NCBI GenBank assembly: GCA_030646035.1 | Contig: JAUSMY010000023.1 | Location: 99,702-163,701 of the forward strand | Length of the DNA: 64,000 nucleotides | Reading direction: 5' to 3' | Origin: Thermodesulfovibrionia bacterium | Lineage (GTDB): Bacteria > Nitrospirota > Thermodesulfovibrionia > UBA6902 | Shown: in pieces, positions 46,197 to 54,578 of the stretch | Position numbering within the stretch: position 1 is the first letter of the stretch | Layout: each line of letters opens with the position of its first letter | Made by a program: the position numbers and the translations under genes | Notes under the pieces: model-generated | Told to the model about the DNA's origin: nothing | Seen by the model: the letters and a program-made list of their open reading frames with translations, nothing else | Database searches by the model: none

Positions 46197-47306
46197 TCAG
46201 ACCCTCATCGGCATTATTACGCATCTGGCGCCTTCACCGCCTGTCTCTACAAGCAGAGTGGGGCTCAAAGGTTCCTGTATCTCAAACCTTATTGATTCAC
46301 CGTCCATTGCCTGAATGGCATCCATAAGGTAGCGCGCGTTGTATCCGATGGATACCGGCTCTCCCTTATACTGGGCTGCGATCTCCTCTCTTGCCTCACC
46401 GATATCCGGGTTGATCGAGATGAGTGTGATCTTGCCGGCCTCTATGTCAAACCTGACGGCATTTGTCCTCTCCCTGCTCATTATGGATGTTCTTCTCAGC
46501 GCCTTCAGGCAGGTGACCTTATCTATTATCACTTCTTTCTCATTGCCTTTCGGTATCACCTGATCATAGTTGGGGTAGTTGCCCTCAATAAGCCTTGATG
46601 TCAATACGATATCGCCTATCGTAAAGAAGATATGGTTCTTGGCGAGATGCAGGGTTATTTCGCCTGAGCTTGTTTCAAGTATCCGCCTGAGTTCCATGGC
46701 AGCTTTTTTAGGCAGGATCAGCTTCATCTCTTCGGAGATATCACCAGCTATCTTATTTGAGATGATAGCAAGTCTGTGGCCGTCGGTCCCGACCATTATG
46801 ATCTCTGTGGTCTTCTTTCCGGGGATGAGGTGTATCAGCAGGCCGTTCAGAGTGTATCTTGTGTCGCTCTCGCCTGTGGCATAGACTGTCTTTTCGATCA
46901 TATTTTTAAATGTGCCGGCATCTATGCTGATATCTTCCGCCTTTGTCATCTCCGGCAGGGTCGGATACTCTTCCTCCGGCAGGCCCATCAGTTTAAAAGT
47001 GCTTTTGCCGGATGTGATCCTCAGCCAGTTATTCTCCTGTGACTCGAGCAGTATATCTCCATCTACCTCTTTGACTATTTCAAAGAGCTTTCTTGCCGGT
47101 ATACATAGACTGCCTTTTTCTATTATCTCTCCGTCTACAGGGCCTTTCAGTGCGATCTCCAGGTCAGTGGCCATTATGGATGTGGCCTTATCGACCTTCA
47201 GCATGAAATGGCTTAGAATAGGCATGGTCGTCTTCTTGTCCACAATTCCCTGGATATTTTGTAGCGCCTTCTGCAGTTCTTCTTTTTCTATCCTGAGTTT
47301 CATCAT
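46197..47306 (-). CDS. dnaN: DNA polymerase III sliding clamp (beta)
   Basis: A 369-aa clamp of normal length. Seen: LRIEKEELQKALQNIQGIVDKKTTMPILSHFML, SGKSTFKLMGLPEEEYPTLPE, GTDGHRLAI, and the C-terminal hydrophobic groove strand ARCVIMPMRV. Two adjacent ATG codons follow GGAGG; the second (47303) has the better spacing. Downstream of dnaA by 38 bases on the same strand, followed by gyrB 42 bases on. Confidence 0.96.
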   Translation of the reverse strand: MMKLRIEKEELQKALQNIQGIVDKKTTMPILSHFMLKVDKATSIMATDLEIALKGPVDGEIIEKGSLCIPARKLFEIVKEVDGDILLESQENNWLRITSGKSTFKLMGLPEEEYPTLPEMTKAEDISIDAGTFKNMIEKTVYATGESDTRYTLNGLLIHLIPGKKTTEIIMVGTDGHRLAIISNKIAGDISEEMKLILPKKAAMELRRILETSSGEITLHLAKNHIFFTIGDIVLTSRLIEGNYPNYDQVIPKGNEKEVIIDKVTCLKALRRTSIMSRERTNAVRFDIEAGKITLISINPDIGEAREEIAAQYKGEPVSIGYNARYLMDAIQAMDGESIRFEIQEPLSPTLLVETGGEGARCVIMPMRV

Positions 47307-47344
47307 CTCCTCCTAAAATTTCAGACTATAAATTTTTTATGTTA

Positions 47345-48682
47345 TTAGATCTCGCGTGATTTTTTTATCAGGTATTCAACCTTTGCATTGAAGTCCTTGT
47401 CATTTTTCCTCTGCTCTTCAATGAGCTTGCAGGCGTGTATGACTGTAGAGTGGTCTTTGCCGCCGAACTTTCTTCCGATATCACTGAGGGACGAGTGGGT
47501 CAGGATCTTGCAGAGATGCATCGCTATCTGTCTTGGGAATGCGATATCCCTCGTCCTCTTTTTTGCCTTGATGTCCTGGATCTTCAACCCGTAATATTCA
47601 CAGACTATCTTCTGGATGTACTCGACTGTCAGCGCCTTTTCCTCATCATGGATCATATCCTTGAGTATGGTCCTTGCCATCTCCACGGTTATCTCCTTGC
47701 CTGAAAGTGACGAGTGCGCCCCGAGCCTTATCATCGCAGCCTCAAGGTCTCTGATATTGGACCTTATCTTGTTTGCGAGAAGAAGCGAGACATCCTCAGG
47801 AAGATATATGCCTTCGAGTTCAGACTTCTTTCCGAGTATAGCCATCTTTGTCTCTACCTCAGGGGGCTGTATATCCGCGATAAGCCCCATGCCGAACCTT
47901 GACCTGAGCCTCTCGGTGATATCTGATATGTCCCTTGGCGGCCTGTCGCTTGAGAATATGATCTGCTTATGCCTGTCGTACAGTGAATTGAATGTATGAA
48001 AGAGCTCGTCCTGAGTGGCATTCTTCCCGGCTATGAACTGGATATCATCAATGAGAAGGACATCGAAATTCCTGAACTTCTCCTTAAAGCTGTCCATCTT
48101 TTTGTTCCGCATGGAGTTGATAAACTCATTGGTGAATTGTTCAGCCCGCGCATACATCAGCTTTATGTCAGGATTCTTATCGATTATGTTATTGCCGATA
48201 GCGTTCATCAGGTGTGTCTTGCCGAGGCCGACCCCGCCGTATATGAAGAGCGGGTTATATGCAGTGCCCGGAGAATCAGCTACAGCATTGGCAGCGGCAT
48301 GGGCAAACTGGTTGCTCGGCCCTACAACATAAGACTCAAAAGTGAACTTCGGGTTAAGAAAGATGCCGCGTTTTGCCAGCTTGACCCTTCTGTTCTCCTG
48401 TTTTACCTCGACCTTTTTCAGCGCAACGGATTCTTTTTTTTCAGTGATCTTGTACTTGGCAGAGACGTTCTCTTTCAGCAGCCCTGAGAAAGTTGTTGCG
48501 ATAAGCAGGGGGAAGTGGTCCTCTATCCATTCCTTAAAGAACTTGTTCGGGACCTCAAGGGCTATCTGCTGGTCTTTCAGCGATAAGAACTTTATCGGCC
48601 TGAACCAGAGGTCAAAGGTCTGGCCGCCGATCTTTTCCTGAATGATTTCAAGGGTTTTATCCCAGGTTTCCTGTACGTCCAT
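47345..48682 (-). CDS. dnaA: Chromosomal replication initiator DnaA
   Basis: About 445 aa. Domain I begins QETWDKTLEIIQEKIGGQTFDLWFRPIKF. The AAA+ core has Walker A YGGVGLGKTHLMNAIGN, VLLIDDIQFIAGK, and SSDRPPRDISDITERLRSRF. The C-terminal DNA-binding helix-turn-helix ends in FGGKDHSTVIHACKLIEE. I use the ATG at 48682; a TTG six codons upstream (48700) has an AAGGA at good spacing and could also serve. It faces away from the likely origin upstream. Confidence 0.95.
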   Translation of the reverse strand: MDVQETWDKTLEIIQEKIGGQTFDLWFRPIKFLSLKDQQIALEVPNKFFKEWIEDHFPLLIATTFSGLLKENVSAKYKITEKKESVALKKVEVKQENRRVKLAKRGIFLNPKFTFESYVVGPSNQFAHAAANAVADSPGTAYNPLFIYGGVGLGKTHLMNAIGNNIIDKNPDIKLMYARAEQFTNEFINSMRNKKMDSFKEKFRNFDVLLIDDIQFIAGKNATQDELFHTFNSLYDRHKQIIFSSDRPPRDISDITERLRSRFGMGLIADIQPPEVETKMAILGKKSELEGIYLPEDVSLLLANKIRSNIRDLEAAMIRLGAHSSLSGKEITVEMARTILKDMIHDEEKALTVEYIQKIVCEYYGLKIQDIKAKKRTRDIAFPRQIAMHLCKILTHSSLSDIGRKFGGKDHSTVIHACKLIEEQRKNDKDFNAKVEYLIKKSREI

Positions 48683-48719
48683 CTCTTTTTCCAAGTGCAA
48701 TGAAAGGGTTCCTTAAAGT

Positions 48720-48880
48720 AATTAAAAATTATAGTTATCAACAATTGTGAATAACTTGTTGATAACGCCTGAAGAAGGGTTAAGTATTATATACGATAAC
48801 AACACGCATAGGCAAGCATTTTTTATTAAGATTTATCTATGAAAATTAATCATTGATTTAAGCCGAATCCGTGCATAAAA
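48720..48880. other. Probable chromosomal origin (oriC) upstream of dnaA
   Basis: In the 240-base gap between dnaA and scpA, three DnaA-box-like 9-mers fall within 31 bases. TTATCAACA is at 48735-48743 (+), TTATTCACA at 48754-48746 (-), which fits the TTATNCACA consensus, and TTATCAACA at 48765-48757 (-). A weaker TTATGCACG lies at 48878-48870 (-). Between them is a very AT-rich stretch (about 48810-48865), a candidate unwinding element. Gene order scpA / dnaA-dnaN-gyrB-gyrA supports an origin; the boxes could also serve only dnaA autoregulation. Confidence 0.65.
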
Positions 48881-48903
48881 AGTCAAGAAAAAAATTAATT
48901 CCG

Positions 48904-48912
48904 TGTTATAAT
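48904..48912 (+). promoter_or_regulatory. Extended -10 promoter of scpA
   Basis: TGTTATAAT, an extended -10 element, ends 10 bases before the scpA ATG. There is no Shine-Dalgarno before the ATG (CCCCCGAA). This suggests a very short or absent leader. Confidence 0.5.
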
Positions 48913-48922
48913 AACCCCCGAA

Positions 48923-49702
48923 ATGAGCGAAGATATTTTACAAGCAGAAGAGCAGGAAAATTTCCTCTTTAAGATGCCTGATTTTGAGGGGCCGCTCGAT
49001 CTCCTTCTTCACATGATAAGAGAGGAGAAGATCGATATCTATGACATACCTATAGTTCATATTACCAAACAGTATCTCGAGTATATTGATCTCATGAAGG
49101 AGCTGAACCTTGAGATAGCCGGAGAGTTCCTGGTAATGGCTGCCACGCTCATACATATCAAGACAAAGATGCTGCTGCCTCCTGATGAAGTGGCAGCTGA
49201 CGAAGCTGTCGAGGACCCGAGGTCAGAGCTTGTCATGAGGCTGCTGGAGTATCAGGCGTTCAAAGACTCTTCATCCTATTTAAGAAAGAGGGAAGAGACA
49301 TGGAAGAATGTCTTTCACAGGCCTCTTCCGCAAAAAGATGATTTTGATTTTGAGCCTGAGCCGCTCTTTGATGAGATGAGCGTATTTGACCTGATCTCCG
49401 CATTCAAGGAACTGCTTAAGACCGCGCCCATGCAGATGCTCGAGATAACCAGAGAGACGCTCACGATCTCCGACAAGATAAACTTCATTGTTGAAAGGCT
49501 TGAGAAAGAGGACGGGATAAGGTTTCAGGACCTCTTTGAAGGCAACTATACAAAGGTCTCGATCATAGTGACCTTTCTCGCGCTGCTTGAGATATCAAGG
49601 CTCGGACTCGCAAGGATATATCAGGAGAAGGGCTTTGGTATCATATGGATAATCAATCCTGACAAGATGGGCGCTGCTCCGGCTGTGGAAATTTCTTCTT
49701 AA
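48923..49702 (+). CDS. scpA: Segregation and condensation protein A
   Basis: A 259-aa kleisin of the SMC-ScpAB complex that compacts and segregates chromosomes. Seen: FKMPDFEGPLDLLLHMIREEKIDIYDIPIVHITKQYLEYI at the N-terminus, the helix EFLVMAATLIHIKTKMLLP, and a C-terminal winged-helix stretch VSIIVTFLALLEISRLGLARIYQEKGFGIIW. scpB, usually the next gene, is not found downstream; the following genes are on the other strand. Confidence 0.95.
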   Translation: MSEDILQAEEQENFLFKMPDFEGPLDLLLHMIREEKIDIYDIPIVHITKQYLEYIDLMKELNLEIAGEFLVMAATLIHIKTKMLLPPDEVAADEAVEDPRSELVMRLLEYQAFKDSSSYLRKREETWKNVFHRPLPQKDDFDFEPEPLFDEMSVFDLISAFKELLKTAPMQMLEITRETLTISDKINFIVERLEKEDGIRFQDLFEGNYTKVSIIVTFLALLEISRLGLARIYQEKGFGIIWIINPDKMGAAPAVEISS

Positions 49703-49721
49703 ATCCTCTCTGTCACCATCC

Positions 49722-50354
49722 CTAAATCTTCTTCCCCAACCAGCCCAAGGGAATATCCACGTTAAAATACAATACTGAACTCTGCCCGGTCTTTAGGTCT
49801 GTGGCCTTAAATACATCATAGCTGTGCCCGTCTTCATTGACCAGTTTCTGTTCATCTGCCTGAAGTTCCAGGAGCTGCAGGATTGCGTATTCTTCCTTAT
49901 CGGTGATGACCACAAAGGCTGTCTTTGGGGACTCACCGTCTCCGGAAGCAAGGATGGAGTTCAGCAGGCCGTTAACTACAAAATCATGAAAACCTGACCT
50001 CTCCGAATTCCCGATCTCCTGATAGGCGAATGTTAATAATAAATGAGCATCAAGATCGACATAATTTTTATCTAATATCAGGTTGGCATAGCTGACGGCT
50101 TCTTCAAACTTCCCTTCATTGAACGCACGGTACATCTCTTCGCTTTTTTTCTGATCAGAAGCATATGGATTATATTTGGCTGTCTTTGAGTATAGAAGTC
50201 TCAGTTTGGTGAAATCAGATGACTCGTCGCATGCCTTGACCTTTGCAAGTTCGGAATCGTAAAGGCTGTTCTCATCTGCTTGTGAGGAGGCGCAGAATGC
50301 CATTGAAAATAATATGCAGATTATTGCGATTGACTGCCTGATGGCTTTTGTCAT
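49722..50354 (-). CDS. Secreted DUF4919-like protein
   Basis: A 210-aa exported protein with a signal peptide (residues 1-26, cut near SSQADEN). The body matches the pattern I associate with DUF4919: FTKLRLLYSKTAKYNPY, a TPR-like AFNEGKFEEAVSYANLILDKNYVDLDAHLLL, HDFVVNGLLNSILASGDGESPKTAFVVITDKEEYAIL, and LYFNVDIPLGWL. Function is unknown. No Shine-Dalgarno is obvious. It follows the HEAT-repeat gene by 19 bases and is probably co-transcribed with selD. Confidence 0.75.
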   Translation of the reverse strand: MTKAIRQSIAIICILFSMAFCASSQADENSLYDSELAKVKACDESSDFTKLRLLYSKTAKYNPYASDQKKSEEMYRAFNEGKFEEAVSYANLILDKNYVDLDAHLLLTFAYQEIGNSERSGFHDFVVNGLLNSILASGDGESPKTAFVVITDKEEYAILQLLELQADEQKLVNEDGHSYDVFKATDLKTGQSSVLYFNVDIPLGWLGKKI

Positions 50355-50373
50355 TTTGGCAATATGAATTATG

Positions 50374-50802
50374 TTATTCGCCGTTTATTATCTTTTCAGA
50401 AAGCGCGTTCTGTCTGATTGCCTCTATGGATTCATCAATCACTTCTTTTACGTGCTCGTGGCCTTCATCCTGAGCTTTCACTAAATAAGGAAGGGCATCT
50501 TTGTGTCCTATGATGCCGAGCAGATGTGCTGCGTCACCGCGTATGGAAGGGATTGAATTATGCAGCTGCTCTGCTATTCCGGGTATGGCTGCATGGAGGT
50601 GGACATAGTCTTCATCTATCAGGGACTCAACCAACGCAATCGTGCCTATCCGTACACGCAGCCTTTCATCTCCGATGATATCTCCGATGATGCTGTAGAG
50701 GCTTTTATCCTGCCTGAACATCGCTATTATGTTGTCAAGAAAACCGCTCTCCATATAGTCGGCGATCATCTTCTTCATCTCATCCAGATCGTTATCTGAC
50801 AA
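50374..50802 (-). CDS. Small HEAT-repeat protein
   Basis: About 142 aa. The reading frame is open from a TTG at 50826, but the TTG at 50802 has an AAAGG at proper distance and overlaps the selD stop by 11 bases, so I prefer it. The sequence is made of HEAT-like helical pairs (RVRIGTIALVESLIDEDYVHLHAAIPGIAEQLHNSIPSIRGDAAHLLGIIGHKDALPYLVKAQDEG). Such modules mediate protein contacts; partner unknown. Adjacent to selD but with no evident selenium link. Confidence 0.75.
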   Translation of the reverse strand: MSDNDLDEMKKMIADYMESGFLDNIIAMFRQDKSLYSIIGDIIGDERLRVRIGTIALVESLIDEDYVHLHAAIPGIAEQLHNSIPSIRGDAAHLLGIIGHKDALPYLVKAQDEGHEHVKEVIDESIEAIRQNALSEKIINGE

Positions 50803-51817
50803 TAACCGCACCTTTGCCTTTAACAACCTCTCCGATTATCCAGTAAGGAGCATTCTCCTTATTCATAAACTTCTTGAATTTTGCGAGCCCTTTTTGCGGC
50901 AGGGCTATGAGCATGCCGCCGGATGTCTGCGGGTCAGAGAGGGCTATCTTGTCGATATCTGAAAGCCTGTCTGAGAACTTTGAATTTTTGCTGCAGAACT
51001 CCAGAGTCTTTTTTGCGCCTTTAGGTATCACGCCTGCTGCGATAAATTCTTTGACCCTGTCCATGAACGGGACTTCATCATATGAGATGACAAGATTCTT
51101 TTTAGAGCTTGCCGCCATGTTCAGCGCATGCCCGAGCAGCCCGAATCCGGTTACATCGGTTGCAGACTGAGACCCGGCTGCAACAGCAGCCTTTGCAGCG
51201 GTTTTATTCAGCGTCAGCATCGAGTCAATTACATCTTTTAATCCGGCCTCTTTCATCTTTTTGAGTTTTACAGCTGAGGTCAGTATGCCTGTGCCGAGCT
51301 TTTTTGTGAGGATGAGTATCTCGCCTTCAGACGCTCCGCCGGCTCTTAATATCTTATTTTTCTCGACGACCCCTGAAACAGCAAAACCGAACTTTATCTC
51401 ATTGTCTTCTATGCTGTGGCCTCCGATAAGGCAGACATCTGCTTCATGAAGCTTGTCCATTGCGCCCTTCATAAGGCTTCTTATGACATCAGGGCCGAAA
51501 TCGCAGGATGCGTATCCAAGGATGGCGAGTGCGGTGAGAGGCCTCCCTCCCATTGCGTAAACATCACTCACAGAGTTTGCAGCGCAGATCGCCCCAAAGG
51601 TGTATGGGTCGTCAACTATCGGCGTTATAACATCAACCGTCTCCACCATAAGTGTGTTTTTATAGCGGAATACGCCGGCGTCATCTCCCGGGCCAACGAC
51701 AACGCTCCGGTTCTTGCATTTATACAGGTCTGTCAGAATCTCCGATAGGTCCGCCGGACCTAATTTGGCTGCTCAGCCTGCTGCTTTTACTTTTTCAGTA
51801 AGCCTTATCTTCTTCAT
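50792..51817 (-). CDS. selD: Selenide, water dikinase SelD, a selenocysteine-containing protein
   Basis: Makes selenophosphate from selenide and ATP for selenocysteine and selenouridine synthesis. A normal ORF call begins at 51649 (285 aa) and lacks the active site. Reading on in the same frame to an ATG at 51817 gives MKKIRLTEKVKAAG, then an in-frame TGA (51775-51773), then AAKLGPADLSEIL...VVVGPGDDAGVFRYKNTL. That is the SelD N-terminus, with Sec at codon 15 where others have Cys and the catalytic Lys three residues later (Lys18). Full length is 341 aa, as usual for SelD. The rest carries VDDPYTFGAICAANSVSDVYAMGG and DVTGFGLLGHALNMA. It implies selA, selB and tRNA-Sec elsewhere in the genome. 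Confidence 0.92.
51746..51762 (-). promoter_or_regulatory. Candidate bacterial SECIS hairpin in selD
   Basis: On the selD mRNA a perfect 7-bp stem (TAGGTCC/GGACCTA) with a GGC loop begins 10 bases after the UGA codon. Bacterial SECIS elements lie immediately downstream of the UGA and are recognised by SelB, so position and structure fit. The tri-nucleotide loop contains G residues, as bacterial SECIS loops do. A longer alternative fold including the UGA is possible. Confidence 0.6.
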
Positions 51818-51923
51818 CACGTTATGATACTGTATGGAGTTTTTCATGTCAAAAGATAATAACGAAGTTACGCCGGCATAAAGGCACAAGGCAAAGAGGG
51901 GGTTGTGTTATATTAATTTGACC

Positions 51924-53141
51924 ATGTCCTTTAAAGTTTTTTCATCGCTTTACAACAGGAACTTCCGCCTTTACTGGTTCGGGCAGGTGATATCCCTTAC
52001 CGGCACGTGGATGCATTCTGCCGCTCAGGGGTGGCTTGTGCTGAAGCTGACCGATTCGCCTTTTTATCTCGGCCTTGTCGGCGCTGCTGCATCACTGCCT
52101 TCGGTTGTCTTTTCATTGGCAGGCGGCGTTGCAGCTGACAGGTTATCAAAGAGGAAGATACTCATTGCGGCGCAGGTCGTGCTCATGTTCCTTGCGTTAT
52201 TGCTCGCCTTCCTGGTCATGGCAGATGTGGTGACTGTCTGGCATGTCGTGGCGATAGCTTTTTTTGTCGGGACGACGCGCGCCTTTGATATGCCCGCGAG
52301 GCAGGCTTTTTTTATTGAGATGGTCGGTAAGGAGAATCTTATGAATGCGATAGCCCTAAACTCAGCCGCATTTAACGGTTCAAGGGTCATCGGCCCTTCT
52401 GTCGCAGGGTTAATAATAAGCTTCATGGGCATAGCAGCATGTTTTTTCTTTAACTCATTGAGCTTTCTGGCTGCGATCATAGGGCTTATGCTGATCAGGA
52501 TCGCAGTATCTGAAAAGAAGGAAGAGGAGAGAAAGGGGGTAATGGAGGAATTCAAAGAGGGGATGAGGTATATATTCAGCGAGTCAAGCGTCTATACACT
52601 TTTGATGTTCATAGCGATAACCGGGTTCTTCGGGCTTCCTTATATAAGTTTTTTGCCGATATACGCGAGGGACATACTTAATACCGGAGCGGCAGGTTAT
52701 GGTATATTGATGAGCGTTGCAGGTGCGGGCGCTTTTGCCGGAGCTATCAGCCTTGTGCTTAAAGGGGATCATTCAAGAAAAGGACTGCTGCTTGCCGTAT
52801 CAGGGATCGTATTTTCGATAAGCCTGCTCATATTCTCTTTTTCAACTGCAGCCTGGCTTTCCAATGTCATGCTCTTCTTAGTCGGGTGGGGAGCGGTGAG
52901 CCATATAGCAACAGCAAACAGCATGCTGCAGCTTGCTGTCCCTGACAGGCTGAGGGGCAGGGTGATGAGCGCGTTTACGCTCGTCTTTCTCGGCACGGCA
53001 ACTCTCGGGAACTTAGCGATTGGAAGCCTGGCGCATTATGTAGGCACGCAGCATGCGCTCGAGACGGTTGCCGGGACATGCCTGGTTGGGACATTAATAC
53101 TTTTGCAGAAGAAAGCCGATATCATAAAAAATATGGGATGA
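51924..53141 (+). CDS. MFS transporter, EntS-like drug/siderophore exporter family
   Basis: About 405 aa from the ATG at 51924 (a TTG 7 codons upstream is possible). Twelve membrane helices. The family start FKVFSSLYNRNFRLYWFGQVISLTGTWMHSAAQGWLVLKLTDSPFYLGLVGAAASLP and the loop GGVAADRLSKRKILI (MFS motif A) are clear; VGTTRAFDMPARQAFFIEMVGKENLMNAIALNS is typical of the EntS/MFS_3 branch. Substrate not deducible. Divergent from selD; no Shine-Dalgarno before the ATG. Confidence 0.88.
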   Translation: MSFKVFSSLYNRNFRLYWFGQVISLTGTWMHSAAQGWLVLKLTDSPFYLGLVGAAASLPSVVFSLAGGVAADRLSKRKILIAAQVVLMFLALLLAFLVMADVVTVWHVVAIAFFVGTTRAFDMPARQAFFIEMVGKENLMNAIALNSAAFNGSRVIGPSVAGLIISFMGIAACFFFNSLSFLAAIIGLMLIRIAVSEKKEEERKGVMEEFKEGMRYIFSESSVYTLLMFIAITGFFGLPYISFLPIYARDILNTGAAGYGILMSVAGAGAFAGAISLVLKGDHSRKGLLLAVSGIVFSISLLIFSFSTAAWLSNVMLFLVGWGAVSHIATANSMLQLAVPDRLRGRVMSAFTLVFLGTATLGNLAIGSLAHYVGTQHALETVAGTCLVGTLILLQKKADIIKNMG

Positions 53142-53165
53142 GGAGATTAATAGCCCTCATCCCAT
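53133..53165. terminator. Bidirectional intrinsic terminator between MFS and cytochrome genes
   Basis: An 11-bp perfect stem (53133-53143 with 53155-53165) encloses an 11-base loop. The MFS stop codon lies inside the left arm. On the plus strand it is followed by a T-rich stretch (ACTCTTTTTC), and on the minus strand by ATATTTTTTATG. It can therefore end transcription from both converging genes. Confidence 0.8.
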
Positions 53166-53189
53166 ACTTGAACTCTTTTTCAGAAAACC

Positions 53190-54008
53190 TTATTTAGGCA
53201 GTGTCTGTGAGTATCTTACTATATCCATTACATCCTGCATTGTATATCCTGTCTCTATGCCGGACGGCATCTTGTTCTCTTTTTCAGAGAGCTTCAGCCT
53301 GAGCCTGAGGGCGGGCATAATGCTGCCGGGCTGGCCAAACCTTATTTTGTGAACAAGTTCCCATGGGTTTGATACAGCAAGAGTCCCGACATACTCAGGG
53401 CTCTGGTCTGTGCCGAAGTTAAGCTCAGTGCCGTCAGCGCCGTGGCATTTAAGGCACATTTTTTCATACAGCACCTTGCCGTTCTTTGTATCAGCATTAA
53501 ATGGTGCCTTTGTATTGTAGTCGATATATATCCTGTCGTCTATCAGCCCTTCTTTTAAAAATATGGCAAGGTTATTAATGGCGTCATAGTCCATGACATA
53601 GCTGAAATTATGAAAGGGATTTTTTGATCCCAGCAGTATCGCCTCTATATCCTTTAAAGACATTTTCTGGATCTGAAACACTCCGGCAAATCCTGTTTTA
53701 TGGGAACCTGAGCTGTATGCTCCCTCGTTTCCAAGGTAATCCCAACCGTGGCATTCTTTGCATCTCCAGGTATCGCTGCCGCTTCTTTTGTTTGTGCTCT
53801 GCAGCGACCATAACGGCTGGTTTAGCTTCGGCTCTTCAGCCCCTTTGACAACCACCCACCATTGATCATAAAGCTTGCCGCCTTCAATGATCTTCAATGT
53901 GTTATCAACAGGCGCGTCTTCAGCCTGCTTGATGCCGGTTGCGCAGGAAGATATTAAAAATAAGATTGAAACAGTCAGGGTAAGGATTACAAAGGAATAT
54001 CTTTTCAT
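53190..54008 (-). CDS. Diheme c-type cytochrome lipoprotein
   Basis: About 272 aa. The ATG at 54008 is chosen because AAGGAGAG lies just upstream and a lipoprotein signal follows at once (SILFLISSCATG, Cys about residue 22). Two heme attachment sites are present: WRCKECHGWDYLG (about residue 83) and MCLKCHGADGTEL (about residue 187). Met residues near IMPALRLRLKLSEKENKMPSG could be axial ligands. It is a membrane-tethered periplasmic electron carrier. Monocistronic, with its own promoter region and a shared terminator. The redox partner is unknown. Confidence 0.88.
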   Translation of the reverse strand: MKRYSFVILTLTVSILFLISSCATGIKQAEDAPVDNTLKIIEGGKLYDQWWVVVKGAEEPKLNQPLWSLQSTNKRSGSDTWRCKECHGWDYLGNEGAYSSGSHKTGFAGVFQIQKMSLKDIEAILLGSKNPFHNFSYVMDYDAINNLAIFLKEGLIDDRIYIDYNTKAPFNADTKNGKVLYEKMCLKCHGADGTELNFGTDQSPEYVGTLAVSNPWELVHKIRFGQPGSIMPALRLRLKLSEKENKMPSGIETGYTMQDVMDIVRYSQTLPK

Positions 54009-54130
54009 CGGATGCTCTCCTTTTAGAAATATATTATATGATCTGTGCAATTCAGGCGTGTCTCTTAATTGAATTTTATACTAATTCCATAAAAATTCAA
54101 AGGAAAAAATTTGTTTGATGAACGGCAATG

Positions 54131-54568
54131 CTATATCGTCTGAATATATTCATCAACCTCAGCTTTTGTTTTCGTAATCAATTCACTTACGGCATCTGTC
54201 AGCGCCTTCAGGTCATCCCATTTGATATTGAAAATATAGTTGTAGATGAAGTAATTGCGGAATGCCAGATACCTTGACAGGTCCTGATAAAGGTCAGGTG
54301 GCAGTATGCCGATCTCGTTCGCTTTTTTAAGAACGATCTCGTGCCATCCCGGCGAGTCTTTTATATCGAGCTTGTCGTAGATAAGCATCTGTTTAAGAAT
54401 GGTTTCAACACCGCTGTAGATGTTTATGATAAAGGTGGCTATTGACGCCTGTTCGGCTATTGTATGTTCCTGCTTGCCTTTGTCATAAACAGAGTGCAGG
54501 TGCTGAAGGATAACGTCAATATTCTTAAATTCATCTTCACAGTTTTGCTTCAGTTCATCGATCGTCAT
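54131..54568 (-). CDS. HepT-like HEPN protein with altered catalytic His
   Basis: A 145-aa all-helical protein of the HepT/HEPN type (toxin half of MntA/HepT-like modules). The expected RN-x3-H-x-Y motif appears as R104-N-Y-F-I-Y109-N-Y, so the catalytic His is Tyr. RNase activity is therefore doubtful. No MNT nucleotidyltransferase antitoxin gene is adjacent. It lies 10 bases after the UbiB/AarF gene, has AGGAG before its ATG, and is probably its co-transcribed tail. It may be a degenerate or repurposed HEPN. Confidence 0.7.
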   Translation of the reverse strand: MTIDELKQNCEDEFKNIDVILQHLHSVYDKGKQEHTIAEQASIATFIINIYSGVETILKQMLIYDKLDIKDSPGWHEIVLKKANEIGILPPDLYQDLSRYLAFRNYFIYNYIFNIKWDDLKALTDAVSELITKTKAEVDEYIQTI

Positions 54569-54578
54569 TGTTTGTCTC

